Source of the DNA: Planctomycetota bacterium
GTDB taxonomy: Bacteria > Planctomycetota > Phycisphaerae > UBA1845
NCBI GenBank assembly: GCA_022566435.1
Contig: JADFIX010000117.1
Span: 1-8,410 of the forward strand
DNA length: 8,410 nt
Reading direction: 5' to 3'
Shown: positions 5,571 through 8,410 of the stretch, piece by piece
Position numbering within the stretch: position 1 is the first letter of the stretch
Layout of the letters: the number at the start of each line of letters is the position of its first letter
The notes under the pieces: model-generated
What the model saw: the letters and a program-made list of their open reading frames with translations, nothing else
Databases searched by the model: none
What the model was told of the DNA's origin: nothing
Translations under genes and position numbers: made by a program

Positions 5571-6995
5571 ATGATTGAACTGAAAGCGGAAGTGGATATC
5601 GAAGTCTTCAGGCGATACGCGGGTCTGTCGCTACCCCGTCATGTTTCCTATCCGATGCCAACTTGGTGGCATAAACTTGACGCGACCGACGTGGATGCAC
5701 TGATTCATGATTGCCGCCATGCGGATTCGCCAAACGCGCTTTCGCTTTATCTGCACATACCTTTCTGTGAGCATCTCTGCAAGTTCTGCGCATGCACGAA
5801 AGTCATTTTGCGCAAGAGCGCGCCGCACGCCGGCAGTCACGTCGCGACCTACAACGACGCGATCGTCACGGAGATCGAGCGCCTGGCGGAAAAGGTAGGC
5901 GCGGATCGACCTCTACGGCAGATCCATTGGGGCGGCGGCACGCCCACCTATCTGGCGGACGAACAGATCGAGCGTATCCAGCGCACCATCGAGCGTTCGT
6001 TTCGGATCGAGCAGGGCGCCGAGGTCGCGATGGAAATCGACCCGCGGACGGTATCGCCGGCGAAGCTGAAACATTTGAAGGATCTGGGCTTCAATCGCGT
6101 CTCGTTCGGCGTTCAGGACTTCAACGAACAGGTGCAAACGCATGTGCGGCGCGTGCAGCCTTTCGATATGGTACGCGATACGGTTCAAGCCTGCAGAGAG
6201 ATCGGCTTCGCCAGCGTCAATTTCGATCTCATCTACGGGCTACCGTATCAGACGGTGGAAACCATTCGGGATACGATCGAGCGATCGATCAGCCTGTCGC
6301 CCGATCGGGTGGCGTATTATCACTACGCGCAGATTCCCGAGAAAATCGCAACGCAACGAGGCATCGACCACACCAAACTGCCCAACAGCGAAACGAAGCT
6401 GGAGATGTTTCTCACCGCAAAAACGCTGTTCGAGGAAGCGGGCTACGAGTTTATCGGACTCGATCATTTCGCCAAGCCGAGCGAGATGCTCGGACAAGCC
6501 GTTGAGGACGGTACGATCCAGCGCAACTTCCAGGGCATGACGACCGGCGGCGGCCTTGACCTGATCGGTGCCGGGGCATCGTCGATCAGCCATTTGTCCG
6601 GCCTCGGATTCTTGCAGAACCGTCGCGAAGTCGAGGATTACATCGGCTGCATCCAACGCGGCGAGACCGCCGTCCATCGCGGTAAGCGATTCACGGCCGA
6701 CGATCTCGTTCGCCAGGGCGTCCTCAACCAGCTCTATTGCCTCGGCGAGATTCGACCGATCGACATGGAAACGAGGTTCGGAATCGTCTTTTCCGACTAT
6801 TTCGCCCGCGAAATCGCTATCATGGACGAACTGCAGGACGACGGGCTGGTGACGCTTGAAGACCACGGCGTGATTCGCGCGACGCCCAATCTGGGACGAG
6901 TGCTACTGCGCAACATTGCTGCGGTATTCGATGCCTACCTCAATGTCGAGGCATATTGCGTGGGTGAGAAGGATTATTTCTCCGCCAACGCGTAG
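5571..6995 (+). CDS. hemN: Oxygen-independent coproporphyrinogen III dehydrogenase (HemN), radical SAM
   Basis: HemN oxidatively decarboxylates coproporphyrinogen III to protoporphyrinogen IX without oxygen, using S-adenosylmethionine and a 4Fe-4S cluster in the cytoplasm. From the ATG at 5571 it is 474 residues, near the usual 450-460. The cluster motif HIPFCEHLCKFCAC provides Cys66, Cys70 and Cys73, with Cys75 in the CxC position typical of true HemN. Other family landmarks are HWGGGTPTYL, MEIDPR, GFNRVSFGVQDFN, NFDLIYGLPYQT, GLDHFAKP and RNFQGMTTGGGLDLIGAGASSIS, followed by a C-terminal winged-helix-like HemN domain. The N-terminal RHVSYP corresponds to RYTSYP in Escherichia coli HemN. This set, particularly QDFN, DHFA and RNFQG.TT, separates it from HemW and other HemN-like radical SAM proteins, which usually lack these. 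The gene follows the hemH fusion after 66 bases and precedes hemE by 17, in one apparent operon. Confidence 0.95.
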   Translation: MIELKAEVDIEVFRRYAGLSLPRHVSYPMPTWWHKLDATDVDALIHDCRHADSPNALSLYLHIPFCEHLCKFCACTKVILRKSAPHAGSHVATYNDAIVTEIERLAEKVGADRPLRQIHWGGGTPTYLADEQIERIQRTIERSFRIEQGAEVAMEIDPRTVSPAKLKHLKDLGFNRVSFGVQDFNEQVQTHVRRVQPFDMVRDTVQACREIGFASVNFDLIYGLPYQTVETIRDTIERSISLSPDRVAYYHYAQIPEKIATQRGIDHTKLPNSETKLEMFLTAKTLFEEAGYEFIGLDHFAKPSEMLGQAVEDGTIQRNFQGMTTGGGLDLIGAGASSISHLSGLGFLQNRREVEDYIGCIQRGETAVHRGKRFTADDLVRQGVLNQLYCLGEIRPIDMETRFGIVFSDYFAREIAIMDELQDDGLVTLEDHGVIRATPNLGRVLLRNIAAVFDAYLNVEAYCVGEKDYFSANA

Positions 6996-7012
6996 AAAAC
7001 GAGGAAAGGCGG

Positions 7013-8068
7013 ATGGCCAAGAACGATTTGCTGCTGCAAGCCGCACGGCGGGAGCGGACCACGCGTACACCGGTCTGGCTCATGCGGCAGGCGGGACGAT
7101 TCGATCCTGACTATCTGGCGTTGCGTCAGCGATTGGATTTGCCGCTGGAGGACTTGTTTTGTGATGCGGAAGCGGCCACGGAGATTTCGCTGTTGCCAAG
7201 GCGGTTCGGCGTCGACGCCATCATCTTTTTTCAGGACATCTTGACACCACTTACCCCGATGGGGCGGCGTTTCGTGTTTCGACCGGGTCCGTTGCTCGAG
7301 AACCCCGTGCGGTCAAATGAGGACGTCAAGAGCCTTCGCCGGTATGATCCGGCAGCAGCCTTGCCATTTGTACACGAAACCCTGACGGCCGTTCGCAAAT
7401 CGTTGGACGGGGAGTTGCCGTTGCTTGGATTCGCCGGCGCGCCGGTCACGCTGGCTTTTTTCCTAATCGAGGGGCGGAGTCCCCTTGGGTCCGGGAAATC
7501 GGCCCAAGCGATGATGGAGAAGAATCCCGTTCTCTTTCGAATGCTCGTGGATGTTTTGACGGACGTGACGATCGAATACTTAACATTTCAGGTCGAGTCC
7601 GGTGTGGATGCGTGGCAGCTTTTTGAGTCGGTGGCGGACCTGCTGACGCCCGATCAGTATGCGGCGTTCGCCCATCCTGCGCATGTGCGAATCTTTTCTG
7701 AACTCAGGCGGCGCGTGCCGTCGATCCTGTTTTGCAAGGATCATGCGCCGCTGGAAATGATGGCGGCATCCGGCGCCGACGTCTTGAGCGTGCCGGCAAC
7801 GGTCGATCTGGCGGACGCGAGAAGAAGATTCGGCCATCGAGTCGCCTTTCAGGGCAACGTCGAACCACGCCTTCTGCAAGACGGCACCGAGGACGAAATC
7901 GAGGAAGCAGTACGAACTTGCATACGTGCGGGGGATCATCAAGGGCACATTCTGAACCTCGGGCACGGCGTGTGGAAAGATACACCGGTCGACAATGTCC
8001 GGCGGTTTGTCGAGGCCGCGCGATCGACCCGGTTGGAGGCTTCGTTGGCGCCCGGCGGCATGGGCTAG
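7013..8068 (+). CDS. hemE: Uroporphyrinogen decarboxylase (HemE), divergent
   Basis: HemE removes four carboxyl groups from uroporphyrinogen III to give coproporphyrinogen III. The 351-residue length is normal for the family. PVWLMRQAGRF (about 20-30) holds the substrate-binding Arg25 and Arg29. Asp75 in FFQDIL matches the catalytic Asp (human Asp86), Ser206 lies where human Ser219 is, and His318 in NLGHGV matches human His339. Several usually conserved places differ. Phe150 replaces the active-site Tyr (human Tyr164) in GAPVTLAFFLIEG, and FESVAD stands for FDSWAG. SVPATVDL stands where GLDW..dl is usual, QGNVEP stands for QGNLDP, and the Arg of PEYR is lost (PDYLALR). The assignment is firm because of the operon and the retained motifs; full activity is likely but not proven. 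AGGAAAGG just before the ATG is the ribosome binding site. The stop is 6 bases before the next gene, so translation of the two may be coupled. Confidence 0.93.
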   Translation: MAKNDLLLQAARRERTTRTPVWLMRQAGRFDPDYLALRQRLDLPLEDLFCDAEAATEISLLPRRFGVDAIIFFQDILTPLTPMGRRFVFRPGPLLENPVRSNEDVKSLRRYDPAAALPFVHETLTAVRKSLDGELPLLGFAGAPVTLAFFLIEGRSPLGSGKSAQAMMEKNPVLFRMLVDVLTDVTIEYLTFQVESGVDAWQLFESVADLLTPDQYAAFAHPAHVRIFSELRRRVPSILFCKDHAPLEMMAASGADVLSVPATVDLADARRRFGHRVAFQGNVEPRLLQDGTEDEIEEAVRTCIRAGDHQGHILNLGHGVWKDTPVDNVRRFVEAARSTRLEASLAPGGMG

Positions 8069-8074
8069 CATGCT

Positions 8075-8410
8075 ATGGTCGACGACATTCGAGATGTAGT
8101 CATAGTCGGTGGCGGCATCAGCGGTCTGACGGCGGGATGGTATCTTCATCACGCCGGCATGGACGTTTGCCTGCTCGACGCCCAAAGCGAAGTCGGCGGC
8201 GTGACGCGGACTCAGCACCGCGACGGGTTTTTGTTGGAAAAAGGTCCGTTCAACGTCATCGTACGCGATCCCGCCTTTATCACTCTTTTGGAAGGTCTTT
8301 CGGACGAGGTGAAGATCATCGCCGCCAGCCCGGCGGCGAAGAAGCGATTCGTCTACCATGGAGGCCGACTGCTCGTGATCCCCGGCAACCCCTTTGCCTT
8401 GGCGACGACA
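8075..8410 (+). CDS. hemY: Protoporphyrinogen oxidase-like FAD enzyme (HemY/HemG type), N-terminal part
   Basis: The ATG at 8075 opens 112 codons without a stop to the right edge, so the gene is 3'-truncated by the window. The product begins with a dinucleotide-binding fold: VVIVGGGISGLTAGWYL with GxGxxG at residues 12-17, then a strand ending in LLDAQ, the GG motif of the flavin amine-oxidase family (EVGGVTRT) and GFLLEKGPFN, which fits the GF..E.GP pattern of protoporphyrinogen oxidases. The end, VYHGGRLLVIPGNP, fits the Y..G.L..lP pattern. HemY oxidises protoporphyrinogen IX to protoporphyrin IX, the step between HemN and HemH, which strengthens the call. Other FAD amine oxidases and carotenoid desaturases share this N-terminus, so the identification leans on context. 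An ATG at 8070 in another frame stops after nine codons and is not the start. Confidence 0.8.
   Translation, partial: MVDDIRDVVIVGGGISGLTAGWYLHHAGMDVCLLDAQSEVGGVTRTQHRDGFLLEKGPFNVIVRDPAFITLLEGLSDEVKIIAASPAAKKRFVYHGGRLLVIPGNPFALATT

Noticed and set aside
6240..6866. Open frame of 208 codons antisense to hemN
   Set aside because: hemN motifs are continuous across this stretch on the plus strand; the antisense product is low in recognisable features.
7580..8359. Open frame of 259 codons antisense to hemE and hemY
   Set aside because: It covers two well-supported genes on the other strand and its product has no family signature.
1..8410. tRNA or rRNA genes, CRISPR arrays, complete insertion sequences
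   Set aside because: I saw no direct-repeat arrays with spacers, no transposase signature and no cloverleaf-like stretch; the only mobile-type sequence is the metallopeptidase remnant.

Overview
The window looks like a GC-rich bacterial chromosome. It carries a heme-biosynthesis operon on its right-hand side and accessory genes of secreted-protein type on its left. Lipoproteins with NHL and other beta-propeller repeats, beside Pmp-like beta-helix remnants, suggest a planctomycete or another environmental bacterium with a large genome. That is an inference from gene style; there is no rRNA or other marker here to settle it.

Layout. Bases 1-345 (minus) hold the N-terminal part of a lipoprotein with NHL repeats; the gene runs off the left edge. 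A divergent intergenic region with promoter candidates for both directions separates it from a lipoprotein of about 359 residues at 609-1688 (plus), which I read as a seven-bladed beta-propeller. Bases 1690-2270 hold two gene remnants on the minus strand: a piece of a right-handed beta-helix protein and the C-terminal part of an HExxH metallopeptidase. They abut each other and the end of the propeller gene. Bases 2528-3058 (plus) encode a small membrane protein of unknown function, with a good sigma-54-like -24/-12 match upstream.

From 3216 to the right edge, four genes on the plus strand form a heme operon. The first encodes a fusion of ferrochelatase (HemH) with a glutamyl-tRNA reductase-like (HemA-like) domain. 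The others are oxygen-independent coproporphyrinogen III dehydrogenase (HemN), uroporphyrinogen decarboxylase (HemE), and the first 112 codons of a protoporphyrinogen oxidase-like FAD enzyme (HemY/HemG type) cut by the window edge. Together HemE, HemN, HemY and HemH take uroporphyrinogen III through coproporphyrinogen III, protoporphyrinogen IX and protoporphyrin IX to heme, the protoporphyrin-dependent branch. Genes for hemB, hemC, hemD and hemL are not present here.

The most unusual item is the HemH-HemA-like fusion. It joins the last enzyme of heme synthesis to a relative of the first committed enzyme. The HemA-like half keeps the predicted catalytic Cys and His, but it has an altered dinucleotide-binding glycine motif and appears to lack the C-terminal dimerisation domain. 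The HemE of the same operon is also divergent at several positions that are normally conserved.
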